Assembly: GCA_030731635.1 (NCBI GenBank) | Contig: JANQTR010000153.1 | Location: 1 to 14,412, forward strand | Length of the DNA stretch: 14,412 nucleotides | Direction of reading: 5' to 3' | DNA from: Erythrobacter sp. | Lineage (GTDB): Bacteria > Pseudomonadota > Alphaproteobacteria > Sphingomonadales > Sphingomonadaceae | In this document: positions 1 to 7,525 of the stretch, one piece after another | Layout of the letters: each line of letters opens with the position of its first letter | Numbering within the stretch: the first letter of the stretch is position 1 | The notes under the pieces: model-generated | Seen by the model: only the letters and a program-made list of their open reading frames with translations | What the model was told of the DNA's origin: nothing | Database searches by the model: none | Made by a program: the position numbers and the translations under genes

Positions 1-152
1 CTCCAGCCCTTGCCCGCGTGTTCGTGGCCCTCCGGGTATTCGGCATGGTCGCGATACCGAAGCAGGTTGAGCATATGGATTGGCTCATCGCGCGGCAGGT
101 CCTTGAAGGCGGCGAAATTCTCCGGCGATGGATCGATATAGAATTCAGTCAT
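1..152 (-). CDS. DUF1330-family protein, N-terminal part (runs off the window)
   Basis: Only the first 50 codons are present; the gene continues past the left edge. The ATG at 152-150 opens MTEFYIDPSPENFAAF and is followed by PIHMLNLLRYRDHAEYP and EGHEHAGKGW. The 'MLNLLRYR...YPEG' stretch is the hallmark of the DUF1330 family, small ferredoxin-like-fold proteins with no settled biochemical role. The start overlaps the stop of the upstream GNAT gene by 8 nt (ATGACTGA). A purine-rich GAGGG lies about 8 nt upstream inside the GNAT gene, so the two are probably translated from one message. Family assignment rests on this N-terminal signature only, and no function can be given. Confidence 0.75.
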   Translation of the reverse strand, partial: MTEFYIDPSPENFAAFKDLPRDEPIHMLNLLRYRDHAEYPEGHEHAGKGW

Positions 153-657
153 TGTTCCAGCCCTCTCCCGTCAGGTCGCATTGCATGTACACGGTATCGA
201 GCTTGCGCCCGAACTTGAAGCCAACATTGCGCATCCGCCCAGCGTGGACAAAGCCGCATCGGGCATGGAGCGCGACCGAGGCTGGCTCGCCCCCGCCGAT
301 CACCGCAATCATCTGCTCAAAGCCGCAGGCCAGCGAAGCCTCAATGAGAGCGCTAAGCAGCCTTGTGCCGATCCCCGAACCGCGCGCGCCATCGGCGATG
401 TAGATGCTGTTCTCGCAGGTGCGCGCATAGGCCGCGCGCGGGCGGAATTGGGTAGCGTAGGCATAACCGAGAACTTCGCCGCCCCGCTCGGCAACAAGGA
501 ACGGCCAGCGCTGGGCGGTCACATCGGTGATCTTGGCCGCCCACTCCGCTGCGCTTGGCCCGGCACTGTCAAACGAGGCGGTGCCGTGGGCGACGTGGTA
601 ATCATAGATCGCGCAAACGGCCTGCGCATCGCCGGGGAGCGCAGGCCGGATACTCAC
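145..657 (-). CDS. GNAT N-acetyltransferase, phosphinothricin/methionine-sulfone acetyltransferase-like
   Basis: A 170-aa protein expected to transfer acetyl from acetyl-CoA to the amine of a small molecule in the cytoplasm. The acetyl-CoA pyrophosphate-binding motif A is clear at residues 85-100 (IYIADGARGSGIGTRL). It is followed by the PAT/MnaT-style region 115-137 with a HARCGF element, where these enzymes usually carry H-x-x-x-GF. E82 and H131 sit where PAT-type enzymes place their catalytic Glu and His. The length matches the family (about 165-185 aa). I chose the GTG at 657-655 (VSIRPALPGD) because homologues begin with this beta strand. The open frame reaches upstream to 756 only through codons that overlap the ligase gene and read like out-of-frame sequence. 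The start lies 1 nt after the ligase stop, which suggests coupled translation, and the stop overlaps the next gene. The true substrate is unknown; other small amino compounds are equally possible. Confidence 0.85.
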   Translation of the reverse strand: MSIRPALPGDAQAVCAIYDYHVAHGTASFDSAGPSAAEWAAKITDVTAQRWPFLVAERGGEVLGYAYATQFRPRAAYARTCENSIYIADGARGSGIGTRLLSALIEASLACGFEQMIAVIGGGEPASVALHARCGFVHAGRMRNVGFKFGRKLDTVYMQCDLTGEGWNND

Positions 658-658
658 C

Positions 659-2266
659 TCAGCCAAGCGTGTAATCCGCGAAGCGGTCGCGCAGGTCCTT
701 CTTGCTGATCTTGCCGGTCGCGGTGTGCGGGATGTCGTCGACGAATTCGACCGCATCGGGCAGCCACCACTTGGCGATAATCGGCTTGAGATGCTCGATG
801 ATTTCGCCGCCCGTTACCTCGGCCCCGGCCTTCTTGACCACGAACAGCACCGGGCGTTCGTCCCATTTGGGATGATAGACGCCAATGCAGGCAGCCTCTG
901 CCACGCCAGGATGCCCGCAAGCGGCGTTTTCCAGCTCGACCGAGCTGATCCACTCGCCGCCGGATTTGATCACATCCTTGGTGCGGTCGGTCAGTTGCAG
1001 CGTGCCGTCGGGGTGGAGGATGCCAACGTCGCCGGTATCGAACCAGCCATCATTGCCGACTGCGTCTGTCTCTGCCTTGAAATACCGCCGGATCACCCAC
1101 GGCCCGCGGATTTGCAGCGCGCCTGATGTCTGACCATCGCGCGGCAGTTCGGTCGCCATGTCGTCCAGATCGACCGTGCGCAGCTGCACGCCAAAGATCG
1201 GGCGGCCCTGCATCGCGGTCTTTTCGACCTTTTGTTCAAGCGTGAGCGTGTCCCAGTCCCAGGTCGGCCCGCCAACGGTACCAATGGGGCTGGTTTCGGT
1301 CATCCCCCAAGCGTGCTGCACGCGGGTGCCGTTCTTCATCAACCGTTCGATCATGAACTTGGGCGCAGCCGATCCGCCGATGGTTGCGGCTTTCAAGGGC
1401 GGCAGGTCGAGGCCGTTGGCATCGCAATACTGGAAATGCGCCAGCCACACCGTCGGCACGCCCGCACTATCGGTCACGCCTTCGCGCAGCATCAGATCAT
1501 GCAGCACCGCGGGATCATTGACCGCCGAGAACACGAACTTGATCCCCGCCATCGCACCGGCATAGGGCAGGCCCCAGCTTGCCGCGTGGAACATCGGCAC
1601 CACCGGCAGCATCACCGAGGCGCTGGAGAAATTGAACGCTGCGGGTTGCAGGCCCGCCATCGCATGCAGCACGGTGGAGCGGTGTTCGTATTGCACGCCC
1701 TTGGGATTGCCGGTGGTGCCGCTGGTATAGCAAATCATGCACGGATCGCTTTCAGCCCCGGCGACCCATTCAAAATCACCGTCCTGCGCGCCAATCCAGT
1801 CTTCAAAGGCAGGGGCGTTGTCGCCGGAATCGTAACAGATATAGTGTTCAACCGTGGGCCAGCGCGATTTCATCCGGTCAACAATCGGCTGGAACGCTGC
1901 ATCATAACACAGCACGCGATCCTCGGCATGGGTCACGATATATTCCAGCTGATCGTCAAACAGGCGCGGGTTCACCGTATGCAGCACCCCGCCCATCCCG
2001 GCGACGCCGTACCAGCTGACCAAGTGGCGCGAATGGTTCATGGCGAGGCTCGCGACCTTGTCGCCGGGCCTCAACCCCAGCGCCTTCAACGCCTGCGCCA
2101 TTTTCAGCGCATCGCGGCGAATACCCGCCCAATCGGTACGGGTTTCGCTGCCATCGGCCCAGCGGGTGACGATTTCGCGCGTTGGCGCCTCGCGTGCGGC
2201 GTGATCGATCACATGCGTCACCCGCATCGTCCAGTCCTGCATTGCCCCAAGCCTTGATCCGGCCAT
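659..2266 (-). CDS. AMP-forming acyl-CoA ligase (AlkK-like medium/long-chain fatty acid--CoA ligase)
   Basis: A 535-aa adenylate-forming enzyme that activates a carboxylic acid to its acyl-AMP and then acyl-CoA, feeding beta-oxidation or lipid synthesis. All ANL-superfamily landmarks are present: P-loop YTSGTTGNPKG at 180-190, GMTETSP at 321-327, the ATP-ribose Asp in WFDTGD at 408-413, hinge DRTKD at 427-431, GGEW at 436-439 and the catalytic Lys in HTATGK (K519). The N-terminal stretch MNHSRHLVSWYGV, GGVLHTVNPRL and HAEDR (residues 76-116) is the typical AlkK-type signature and favours a fatty-acid substrate over acetate or aromatic acids. The ATG at 2266 has a good GAGGT ribosome site about 5 nt upstream. 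It lies 114 nt after dnaE and is directly followed by the GNAT gene. Chain length cannot be read from sequence. Confidence 0.9.
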   Translation of the reverse strand: MAGSRLGAMQDWTMRVTHVIDHAAREAPTREIVTRWADGSETRTDWAGIRRDALKMAQALKALGLRPGDKVASLAMNHSRHLVSWYGVAGMGGVLHTVNPRLFDDQLEYIVTHAEDRVLCYDAAFQPIVDRMKSRWPTVEHYICYDSGDNAPAFEDWIGAQDGDFEWVAGAESDPCMICYTSGTTGNPKGVQYEHRSTVLHAMAGLQPAAFNFSSASVMLPVVPMFHAASWGLPYAGAMAGIKFVFSAVNDPAVLHDLMLREGVTDSAGVPTVWLAHFQYCDANGLDLPPLKAATIGGSAAPKFMIERLMKNGTRVQHAWGMTETSPIGTVGGPTWDWDTLTLEQKVEKTAMQGRPIFGVQLRTVDLDDMATELPRDGQTSGALQIRGPWVIRRYFKAETDAVGNDGWFDTGDVGILHPDGTLQLTDRTKDVIKSGGEWISSVELENAACGHPGVAEAACIGVYHPKWDERPVLFVVKKAGAEVTGGEIIEHLKPIIAKWWLPDAVEFVDDIPHTATGKISKKDLRDRFADYTLG

Positions 2267-2288
2267 TGCTACCTCACTCCCTCAATGG

Positions 2289-2317
2289 CGCAATCTGATG
2301 CGCGCCTTATGTGTCAA
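2289..2317 (-). promoter_or_regulatory. Weak promoter candidate in front of the acyl-CoA ligase
   Basis: In the 114-nt gap between the dnaE stop and the ligase start, the minus strand carries a perfect TTGACA (2317-2312). After a 17-nt spacer comes ATTGCG (2294-2289), a poor -10. The location suits an independent promoter for ligase-GNAT-DUF1330, but the weak -10 keeps this speculative. Confidence 0.25.
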
Positions 2318-2380
2318 TCGTGCCGATTTAATGCCCGCAGCCGAACGGCTTGGCAATCCGGCAGAGATAGTGGTTTGAGG

Positions 2381-5300
2381 TTACGCCACCAGCCGCAACC
2401 GCGCCTTGCCCTTCAGCGGCACCAGCGCGACATTGTCGATCCCGACAACCGCAGCCAGCCGCTCGGCCAATTCGCCATCGAGCACGAACCCGCGCCCCAG
2501 CAGAATTTGCGCATGGCCGCCCGCCGCCAGCGCCAGACGCACCACCACTTCGCCGCTGCCGCCCGTCATCTGATCCTGCATCACATCCAGCTCGATCTGG
2601 AGCTCCATCAGTGCTTCAACCGTGGTGATATCCGCGGTCAGCTGCATCGCCGTCGTCCCGCTGACAGCCGCCAAGGGCCGCGCGCCGCGCACGGTCAGGC
2701 GCGGTGGTTCATCGGCGTTGGGCGCGTCCAGCTCGACCGTCAGCAGCAGGCATTCGCCCTCCTGCCCCCAGCGTTCAAACTGCGGCACCAGCGCTTCTTC
2801 GAAACAGGCGGCTGAAAACTGCCCCGAAGCATCGGAGAAATCCGCACGCACAAAGGTGCCGCCCTTGCGCGTGCGCGCTTTGGTGATGCCTTCGACCAGC
2901 GCCGCCATCACCGCTGTGCCACGCCCGCCCGGCGGCGCGCCTGCTTCCATCAAGCTTTGATAAGTACGCGCGCCATTGGCCGATGCGACATCGCGAAATT
3001 GCTGCACTGGATGGGCAGAGAAATAGAACCCGAAATTCTCCCGCTCTTTCGCCATGCGTTCGGTCCTGCTCCACGCAGGCGCGGGTTGCAGGCGCAAGTC
3101 TTCTTCTGCCGCGCTCTCCCCGCCGAACAGCGCGGCCTGTCCGCTTGATCGCTCACGCATCGCGGCATCCGCGACAGCCAGCAACAGATCCGCATTGGCG
3201 AACAACAGCCCGCGATCGGGTTCAATCCCGTCAAGCGCGCCAGCGCAGATCAGCCCTTCCAATTGCCGCCGGTTCATCGTGCCTTGCGGCAGGCGTTCGA
3301 AAAAATCCTTGAGGCTGGCAAACGGCCCACTTGCCGCGCGTTCTGCCGCGATCTGCTCCATCGCCTTTTCGCCGACATTGCGGATTCCGGCGAGGGCATA
3401 ACGCACCGCATAGCCGCTCGTCGTCTGTTCCACGGTAAAGCGCGCCTGGCTGGCGTTGATGTCAGGTGGCAGCACCTCAACCCCGCCAGTACCGTTGGGA
3501 TAGCGCCGCGCGTCATCGACAAATACGCTGAGTTTGTCTGACTGGTGCAGGTCAAAACACATCGACGCGGCGAAGAATTCTTCCGGGTAATGCGCTTTCA
3601 ACCAGCCCGTCTGATAGGCCAGCAAGGCATAGGCGGCGGCGTGCGATTTGTTGAAGCCATAGCCTGCAAACTTGTCGATCAAATCGAACAATTCATTGGC
3701 GCGCTTGGCGTCGATCCCGGAAACTTCGCGGCAGCCATCGTTGAACCGCTGGCGCTGGGCGTCCATTTCGGCCTGATTTTTCTTGCCCATGGCGCGGCGC
3801 AGCAAATCGGCATCGCCAAGTGAATAGCCGGCCAGCACCTGCGCCGCCTGCATCACCTGTTCCTGATACACAAAGATGCCGTAGGTTTCGGCCAGAATGC
3901 CTTCGAGCTTGGGGTGCGGATATTCAATCGGCACCGTGCCTGCCTTACGCTGGCCGAACAGCGGAATATTGTCCATCGGGCCGGGGCGATAGAGCGAGAC
4001 GAGCGCGATGATATCGCCGAAATTGGTTGGCTTGACCGCTTTCAGCGTGCGCCGCATCCCTTCGGATTCCAGCTGGAACACGCCGACGGTATTACCCGCC
4101 TGCATCAGGCTGTAGACCGCCTGATCATCCAGCGGCAGCGTGCCCAGATCGATGGTGATCCCGCGTTCTTCCAAGAGATCGGTCGCCTTGCGCAGCACCG
4201 ACAGGGTTTTCAGCCCGAGAAAATCGAACTTCACCAGCCCTGAACTTTCGACATATTTCATGTCGAACTGCGTCACCGGCATGTCGGATCGCGGATCGCA
4301 ATAAAGCGGCACCAACTGCGCCAGCGGGCGATCACCAATCACAACCCCGGCGGCGTGGGTCGATGAATTGCGCGGCATGCCTTCCAATTGCATGGCGAGG
4401 TCGACGAGCCGTTTGACCTCCTTGTCATTGTCGTATTCGCGCCGGAAATCCGCCGCGCCATTCAGCGCGCGTGGCAGCGGCCACGGGTCGGTCGGATGGT
4501 TCGGCACCATCTTGCAAAGGCGATCCACCTGACCGTAGCTCATCTGCAAGATCCGCCCGCAATCGCGCAGCACCGCGCGCGCCTTGAGCTTGCCGAAGGT
4601 GATGATCTGCGCGACGTGGTCCGAACCGTATTTTTGCTGGACGTAACGGATCACTTCGCCGCGCCGGGTTTCGCAGAAGTCGATATCGAAATCGGGCATC
4701 GACACGCGTTCGGGGTTGAGGAAGCGTTCAAACAGCAGGCCCAGCCGCAGCGGATCGAGGTCGGTGATGGTCAGCGCCCAGGCGACCACCGACCCCGCGC
4801 CCGACCCGCGCCCTGGCCCCACTGGAATGCCCTGTTCCTTGGCCCATTTGATGAAGTCGGCAACGATCAGGAAGTAGCCGGGAAAGCCCATCCCGATGAT
4901 CACGTCGATTTCGAATTCGAGCCGGTCGTAGTAAGCCTTGCGCTCCTCTGCCGTCAGCTCGCCATAGGGGGCAAGTCGCGCCTCCAGCCCAGCGCGCGAA
5001 TCTTCGGCCAGCATCCGCGCTTCGCCCGCCAGATCGCCGGCAAGGCTGGGCAGGATCGGCTTGCGATACGGCGGCGCAAAGGCGCAGCGCTGCGCAATCA
5101 CCAGCGTATTGGCGGTCGCCTCGGGCAAGTCGGCAAAGGCCTCCTCCATCATGCTGGATGATTTGACGAAGGCCTGCGGGTTGGAGCGCGGACGGTCATC
5201 CGCTTCGATCTGGGTCGAATTGGCAATACACAGCATCGCATCATGCGCTTTGTGCATATGTGGTTCGGCAAAGTTGGCGGGGTTGGTGGCAACCAGCGGC

Positions 5301-5893
5301 AGGCCGCGCGCGTAAGCAAGCTCGACCAACGCCGCTTCGGCCCGTTCGCACACCGGATCGCCGTGACGTGCGAGCTCGATATACAACCGCTGCGGGAACA
5401 ACGCCTCAAGCCGTTCGGCCAGCCGCGCGGCGGCGTCATGCTGCCCATCGGCGAGCAGCCGGGTCAACCCGCCCTCGCCTGCCCCGGTCAGCGCGATCAA
5501 CCCGTCGGTGCGACCAAGCAGATCGGCCAGCGTGACATGCGGCTCCAACTCCAGCGGGCGGCCAAGGTGGGCGTGGCTGACAAGGTGGCAGAGGTTGCCA
5601 TAGCCTTCGTCATCCTGCGCCAGTACGGCAAGGTAATCGATCTGGCGTTGGTCCGATCCTTCGACCCCATCGCGCGATACGCCCAGCAACGTGCCGATGA
5701 TCGGCTGCACGCCTTCGGCCTTGCACGCGGCGGCGAAGGGCATGACCCCATACAAGCCGTTGCGGTCGCAGATGGCGATCGCGGGAAAGCCGCGCTCCTT
5801 CGCCAGTTTGGCGATGTCCTTGGGATCAATCGCGCCTTCGAGCATCGAGAAGGACGAAAGCACACGCAGCGGGACAAAGGGAGCAAAGGCCAT
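2381..5893 (-). CDS. dnaE: DNA polymerase III alpha subunit (replicative polymerase)
   Basis: A 1170-aa catalytic subunit of the chromosomal replicase. The order is PHP domain (about 1-270), C-family palm/thumb/fingers (about 280-800), tandem HhH region (about 800-905), OB fold (about 990-1080) and C-terminal tau-binding part. Landmarks include GPGRGSGAGS (359-368), PDFDIDFC with the first two catalytic Asp at 403 and 405 (E. coli D401/D403), LVKFDFLGL with the third Asp at 557 (E. coli D555), and a beta-clamp motif QAALF at 919-923 (E. coli 920-924). Full length and the C-terminal domains mark it as the replicative DnaE1, not the shorter ImuC/DnaE2 mutasome polymerase. The PHP metal ligands are substituted (see findings). 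I used the ATG at 5893 (MAFAPFVPLRV), which aligns with E. coli DnaE residue by residue at the N-terminus. A TTG 12 codons upstream is possible but less likely. No Shine-Dalgarno sequence precedes the ATG. Confidence 0.97.
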   Translation of the reverse strand: MAFAPFVPLRVLSSFSMLEGAIDPKDIAKLAKERGFPAIAICDRNGLYGVMPFAAACKAEGVQPIIGTLLGVSRDGVEGSDQRQIDYLAVLAQDDEGYGNLCHLVSHAHLGRPLELEPHVTLADLLGRTDGLIALTGAGEGGLTRLLADGQHDAAARLAERLEALFPQRLYIELARHGDPVCERAEAALVELAYARGLPLVATNPANFAEPHMHKAHDAMLCIANSTQIEADDRPRSNPQAFVKSSSMMEEAFADLPEATANTLVIAQRCAFAPPYRKPILPSLAGDLAGEARMLAEDSRAGLEARLAPYGELTAEERKAYYDRLEFEIDVIIGMGFPGYFLIVADFIKWAKEQGIPVGPGRGSGAGSVVAWALTITDLDPLRLGLLFERFLNPERVSMPDFDIDFCETRRGEVIRYVQQKYGSDHVAQIITFGKLKARAVLRDCGRILQMSYGQVDRLCKMVPNHPTDPWPLPRALNGAADFRREYDNDKEVKRLVDLAMQLEGMPRNSSTHAAGVVIGDRPLAQLVPLYCDPRSDMPVTQFDMKYVESSGLVKFDFLGLKTLSVLRKATDLLEERGITIDLGTLPLDDQAVYSLMQAGNTVGVFQLESEGMRRTLKAVKPTNFGDIIALVSLYRPGPMDNIPLFGQRKAGTVPIEYPHPKLEGILAETYGIFVYQEQVMQAAQVLAGYSLGDADLLRRAMGKKNQAEMDAQRQRFNDGCREVSGIDAKRANELFDLIDKFAGYGFNKSHAAAYALLAYQTGWLKAHYPEEFFAASMCFDLHQSDKLSVFVDDARRYPNGTGGVEVLPPDINASQARFTVEQTTSGYAVRYALAGIRNVGEKAMEQIAAERAASGPFASLKDFFERLPQGTMNRRQLEGLICAGALDGIEPDRGLLFANADLLLAVADAAMRERSSGQAALFGGESAAEEDLRLQPAPAWSRTERMAKERENFGFYFSAHPVQQFRDVASANGARTYQSLMEAGAPPGGRGTAVMAALVEGITKARTRKGGTFVRADFSDASGQFSAACFEEALVPQFERWGQEGECLLLTVELDAPNADEPPRLTVRGARPLAAVSGTTAMQLTADITTVEALMELQIELDVMQDQMTGGSGEVVVRLALAAGGHAQILLGRGFVLDGELAERLAAVVGIDNVALVPLKGKARLRLVA

Positions 5894-5900
5894 GCCGGCC

Positions 5901-5929
5901 ACTATGCGCAAATGCCCCGGATTCGCCAA
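5901..5929 (-). promoter_or_regulatory. Candidate dnaE promoter giving a leaderless message
   Basis: The minus strand has TTGGCG (5929-5924), a 17-nt spacer, then CATAGT (5906-5901); each hexamer matches the sigma-70 consensus at four of six positions. The -10 ends only 7 nt before the dnaE ATG, so transcription would begin at or next to the start codon. This fits the absence of any Shine-Dalgarno sequence there. It rests on sequence inspection only. Confidence 0.3.
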
Positions 5930-5980
5930 GCGGTCAGCAGCGCTACATCCCCGATTGCATCGCGCCGCACCTGCCCTGCG

Positions 5981-6316
5981 TCAATCCGCTTCGGCTTCGC
6001 GCGCAGCGGCGATTTTGCGGCGGGTGTCGCGGATGGTTGACCACGCGCCATAGGTGACCAGCACGGCAAGAAATATCCACACCCACACCGGAATATTGCG
6101 GCCCGCAATCGCGAGGTAGAGATAGGCTGAAACAAAGCACAGCCCTGCACACAGCGTCGGCACCACGGTCGAACGGCCAGCCCGCGCACGGCGTATCAGC
6201 CAGCCGACCGACAGCAGAAAAAACGGGATAGCACCGACATAAATCGCGCCGAAGATATAGGGATTGACCCCGTACTGCGCCCCGAGATTGAGGATCCATT
6301 GGTGCGCTGTGTCCAT
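5981..6316 (-). CDS. Small three-helix inner-membrane protein of unknown function
   Basis: A 111-aa hydrophobic protein that I do not recognise by function. Three transmembrane helices are visible at about residues 19-41, 50-71 and 75-95. Basic stretches at 42-48 (RRARAGR) and 96-101 (RDTRRK) would face the cytoplasm by the positive-inside rule. The 18-residue N-terminus (MDTAHQWILNLGAQYGVN) and a short charged C-terminal tail flank the helices. No enzymatic motif is seen. The ATG at 6316 has a strong ribosome site (AAGGGGG about 5 nt upstream). The gene follows the peroxidase by 24 nt and precedes dnaE by 87 nt on the same strand, so it probably shares the lolC-lolD-peroxidase transcript. 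The good ribosome site and membrane pattern support a real gene. Confidence 0.75.
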   Translation of the reverse strand: MDTAHQWILNLGAQYGVNPYIFGAIYVGAIPFFLLSVGWLIRRARAGRSTVVPTLCAGLCFVSAYLYLAIAGRNIPVWVWIFLAVLVTYGAWSTIRDTRRKIAAAREAEAD

Positions 6317-6340
6317 CTATACCCCCTTGCTGGCTGATTG

Positions 6341-6820
6341 TTACAGCAGCGCTTCGATATCTCTGGCAATCCGATCCGGCGTGTCGGTCGGGCCGTAACG
6401 TTTCACCACCTTGCCATCACGGCCAACCAGAAACTTGGTGAAGTTCCACTTGATCGATGTCGATCCCATCAACCCCTTGGCTGACGATTTCATCCAGTCG
6501 AACAGCGGCGATGCGCCCGTGCCGTTCACGTCAACCTTGGCCATCAGCGGAAAAGTGACACCGAAATTGACCTTGCAGAATTCCGCGATCTCATCGGCGT
6601 TGCCCGGTTCCTGACCACCAAACTGATTGCACGGGAAGCCAAGCACTTCGAACCCGCGGTCCTTGTAGGTCTGGTACAGCTTTTCCAGCCCATCATATTG
6701 CGGGGTGAAACCGCATTTGCTCGCGGTGTTGACGACCAGCAAGACGTTGCCGAGCTTGTCCTTGAGATCGAGGTTCTCGCCCCGGTTGGTAGCGACGGTG
6801 AAATCAGCAATCGTGGTCAT
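6341..6820 (-). CDS. Glutathione peroxidase-family thiol peroxidase (Cys type, probably thioredoxin-dependent)
   Basis: A 159-aa thioredoxin-fold peroxidase that reduces H2O2 and organic hydroperoxides. The family signatures are intact: NTASKCGFTPQY (31-42) with peroxidatic Cys36, GFPCNQFGGQEPG (61-73) with Gln70, and KWNFTKF (124-130) with Trp125 and Asn126 completing the catalytic tetrad. It has Cys in place of selenocysteine. Cys82 (EFCKVNFGVTFPL) lies 46 residues after Cys36, close to the spacing of the resolving Cys in plant and insect GPx enzymes that use thioredoxin. The bacterial BsaA/BtuE group is the nearest named set. The protein is probably cytoplasmic, as no signal peptide is seen. 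The ATG at 6820 is preceded by AGGGAGA. It lies 15 nt after lolD and 24 nt before the membrane-protein gene. Confidence 0.93.
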   Translation of the reverse strand: MTTIADFTVATNRGENLDLKDKLGNVLLVVNTASKCGFTPQYDGLEKLYQTYKDRGFEVLGFPCNQFGGQEPGNADEIAEFCKVNFGVTFPLMAKVDVNGTGASPLFDWMKSSAKGLMGSTSIKWNFTKFLVGRDGKVVKRYGPTDTPDRIARDIEALL

Positions 6821-6835
6821 GGTCGCGTCTCCCTT

Positions 6836-7525
6836 TCAAAGGCCTTGGGTCAGCAGTCCGTTATGCAGGCGCACCACCCGGTCCATCTTGGCCGCAAGGC
6901 GTTCATTGTGGGTGGCGACCAGTGCGGCGCTGCCTTCGCCGCGGACCAGCGCGAGGAATTCAGCGAGCACGCCGTCAGCCGTTATTTCATCCAGGTTGCC
7001 GGTCGGTTCATCCGCCAGCACCAGCGTCGGCCGGTTGGCGAGCGCGCGGGCGACCGCGACGCGTTGCTGCTCACCGCCTGAAAGCTGGCTGGGGCGGTGC
7101 GTAAGCCGCGCGCCAAGGCCAAGGCTGGTGAGCAGGCTATCGGCCCGCGCCTCGCACTCCGCACGCGGCGTCCCGAGGATCATCTGCGGCATCACGACAT
7201 TTTCGCGCGCGTCGAAATCGGGCAGCAGATGGTGGAACTGATAGACGAAACCCAGATGTTCGCGCCGCAGCCGGGTGCGTTGATCGCTGGCGAGGTCTTC
7301 GGCACGTTCACCAGCCAGACTGATCGAGCCTTCAAACCCGCCTTCGAGCAGGCCGACGGCTTGCAACATGGTCGATTTGCCCGATCCCGATGGGCCAAGC
7401 AGCGCGACAATTTCGCCCGGCATGATATCCAAATCAACCCCGCGCAGCACTTCGATGCGCTGCCCGCCCTGTTCAAACGCGCGCTTCAATCCGCGCAAGC
7501 TGACGATCGGGGCAGCACTATTCAT
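6836..7525 (-). CDS. lolD: Lipoprotein-releasing system ATP-binding protein LolD
   Basis: A 229-aa ABC ATPase that powers extraction of outer-membrane lipoproteins from the inner membrane and their hand-over to LolA. Walker A GPSGSGKST is at 44-52, the Q-loop at Q96 in VYQFHHLLPDF, the signature LSGGEQQRVAVARAL at 148-162, Walker B LVLADEP at 168-174, and the switch His at H206 (ATHN). The FVYQFHHLLPDF segment is characteristic of LolD and separates it from the related MacB and FtsE ATPases. The start ATG overlaps the lolC stop by 8 nt (ATGAATAG), so the two are translationally coupled and produced together. Length is normal for the family. Confidence 0.96.
   Translation of the reverse strand: MNSAAPIVSLRGLKRAFEQGGQRIEVLRGVDLDIMPGEIVALLGPSGSGKSTMLQAVGLLEGGFEGSISLAGERAEDLASDQRTRLRREHLGFVYQFHHLLPDFDARENVVMPQMILGTPRAECEARADSLLTSLGLGARLTHRPSQLSGGEQQRVAVARALANRPTLVLADEPTGNLDEITADGVLAEFLALVRGEGSAALVATHNERLAAKMDRVVRLHNGLLTQGL

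Noticed and set aside
1232..2257. Plus-strand open frame of 341 codons opposite the acyl-CoA ligase
   Set aside because: Antisense shadow of the ligase gene; rich in His, Arg and Gln, with no recognisable domain.
2339..2350. Inverted repeat AGCCG-AA-CGGCT downstream of dnaE as a terminator
   Set aside because: Short stem with an unworkably small loop, and no T-tract on the dnaE strand.
4388..5161. Plus-strand open frame of 257 codons opposite dnaE
   Set aside because: It is the mirror of a high-GC coding gene. Its His/Arg/Gln-rich composition matches no family, and dnaE covers the region with full motif support.
2381..5893. Assignment of the polymerase as the mutagenic ImuC/DnaE2
   Set aside because: The length, C-terminal OB and tau-binding parts, E. 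coli-like motif spacing and lol linkage all indicate the replicative DnaE1; no imuA/imuB neighbours are present.
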